64,000 nt of DNA. Source: Pontiella agarivorans (lineage in GTDB: Bacteria; Verrucomicrobiota; Kiritimatiellia; Kiritimatiellales; Pontiellaceae). This document shows positions 63,268 through 64,000 of the stretch, piece after piece (the stretch's first letter is position 1; each line of letters begins with the position of its first letter). The stretch spans positions 1,178,001 to 1,242,000 of the forward strand of contig NZ_JARVCO010000010.1 in assembly GCF_034531395.1 (NCBI RefSeq), read 5' to 3'. The notes under the pieces are model-generated. The model saw only the letters and a list, made by a program, of their open reading frames with translations. It had not been told where the DNA came from and made no database searches. The translations under genes and the position numbers were made by a program.

Positions 63268-64000
63268 ATGACACAAAGCAAAACATCCAACCGCCGTATC
63301 CTCTTGAATGCCCGCCCGCACGGTGCCCCCAAACCGACGGACTTTCGTTTGGAAGAAACAGAAGTTCCAACGCCTGGAAAAGGGGAGGTGCTGTTGCGCA
63401 CCCTTTATCTGTCGCTGGATCCCTACATGCGCGGCCGGATGAGCGAAGGGCCGTCTTATGCGCCGCCGGTTGAGCTCAATGCCGTCATGGTCGGCGGCAC
63501 GGTCAGCCGTGTGGAACAGTCCCGGCATCCGGATTATAGTGAGGGCGATCTCGTGCTCGGCTACAGCGGCTGGCAGGACTATGCTGTTTCGGACGGTACC
63601 GGGCTGGTGAGGCTCGATTCGGGGATGGAGCGCCCGTCGCTGGCGCTCGGTGTGCTGGGTATGCCGGGTTTCACCGCCTATATGGGTCTGCTCGATATCG
63701 GACGGCCGCAGCCCGGCGAAACCGTGGCTGTGGCTGCTTCCACCGGTGCGGTCGGATCGGTCGTCGGACAGATTGCCAAACTCAAGGGCTGCCGTGTGGT
63801 CGGCATTGCCGGCGGCGCTGAAAAGTGCAGCGTCGCTGTTGAAGAACTCGGATTTGACGCGTGTATCGATCATCGCGCTGACGATTTGAACGAACAGCTT
63901 GCCGCAGTCTGTCCGGACGGGATCGATGTCTATTTTGAAAATGTCGGCGGCAGAGTTTTTGATGCCGTTCTTCCGTTACTTAATGCGAAAGCACGCGTTC
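63268..64000 (+). CDS. NADP-dependent medium-chain oxidoreductase (CurA-like), 5' part
   Basis: The first 244 residues of a zinc-independent MDR enzyme of the CurA/leukotriene B4 dehydrogenase type, which reduces electrophilic enones. DPYMRGRMSEGPSYAPPVELNAVMVGG is characteristic, and the cofactor motif is VAASTGAVGSVVGQIAKLKGC, with GIDVYFENVGG following. The gene runs off the window. It is 20 bases after yqhD. A palindrome copy at 63365 encodes VPTPG. Confidence 0.9.
   Translation, partial: MTQSKTSNRRILLNARPHGAPKPTDFRLEETEVPTPGKGEVLLRTLYLSLDPYMRGRMSEGPSYAPPVELNAVMVGGTVSRVEQSRHPDYSEGDLVLGYSGWQDYAVSDGTGLVRLDSGMERPSLALGVLGMPGFTAYMGLLDIGRPQPGETVAVAASTGAVGSVVGQIAKLKGCRVVGIAGGAEKCSVAVEELGFDACIDHRADDLNEQLAAVCPDGIDVYFENVGGRVFDAVLPLLNAKARV
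63365..63379. repeat. Dispersed palindrome, copy 24
   Basis: Exact copy in the CurA-like gene, core ACGCC. Confidence 0.85.

Overview
The window is about 55% GC, gene-dense bacterial chromosome with short intergenic gaps and many Shine-Dalgarno-preceded, overlapping genes. The cell is Gram-negative (TolC/NodT outer-membrane lipoprotein, periplasmic lipoproteins) with a branched aerobic respiratory chain. The mix of gene families suggests the Planctomycetes-Verrucomicrobia-Chlamydiae group, perhaps Kiritimatiellota. These include a bc-cbb3 respiratory operon, a DA1-like LIM peptidase, VanZ-like proteins, a von Willebrand A protein next to an SLA1/SHD1-like protein, and a PurL carrying PurS-like repeats. 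That placement is inference from gene content, not phylogeny. I saw no rRNA or tRNA gene, CRISPR array, transposase or prophage.

Layout. 1-15 kb is mostly housekeeping: the end of a subtilase, MscS channels, Tex, a UraA-type permease, a small phosphatase, GlnS, two secreted thioredoxin-fold proteins, exonuclease III, a TraB/GumN protein, two tandem MscS paralogues flanking a homocysteine methyltransferase, a Nudix hydrolase, a lipoprotein and a cold-shock protein. 15.7-28.9 kb is a respiratory block. It runs GltD-like Fe-S flavoprotein, CcoS, Rieske protein, cytochrome b, heptaheme cytochrome c, CcoN, CcoO, a 47-residue membrane peptide and a CcoG-like ferredoxin, then a ZnuA-like lipoprotein, a SafE/CcoH-position protein and the copper ATPase CcoI. 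CcoS and the 47-residue peptide are easy to miss because of their size. 28.9-45.5 kb holds a vWA operon, an NmrA-like reductase, NAD kinase, cytochrome bd oxidase (cydAB), two overlapping VanZ-like genes, a TolC-family lipoprotein with a potassium-channel gene, a secreted DA1-like peptidase, an ACT-domain/UPF0210 pair, MsrA and a hemolysin III protein. 45.7-57.8 kb carries purH, a DEAD-box RNA helicase behind a run of hairpins, recQ, a META-domain lipoprotein, an unrecognised secreted protein, an AIM24-family protein and purL. 57.9-64 kb is a TetR regulator divergent from an electrophile/aldehyde-type oxidoreductase operon, with three near-identical palindromic operators between them.

The most striking signal is not a gene. 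A 15-bp palindrome, TTCCA-N5-TGGAA, occurs exactly at 24 places by my hand count, where about 0.05 are expected by chance. Its core is usually R-N3-Y, giving TTCCAR-N3-YTGGAA. Copies lie in intergenic DNA and in coding DNA in all three reading frames (FQxLE, VPxxG/LPxxG and SxxWK peptides), so conservation is at the DNA level. Copies sit next to start codons, directly behind stop codons and in promoter regions, and two near-copies form the two arms of the cspA terminator. It looks like a highly iterated palindrome comparable in kind to HIP1 of cyanobacteria, of unknown function.

Functionally, the respiratory block encodes a quinol-to-oxygen chain in which cytochrome b, the Rieske protein and a heptaheme cytochrome may feed CcoNO directly, since no CcoP gene is present. 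Cytochrome bd provides a second oxidase branch.
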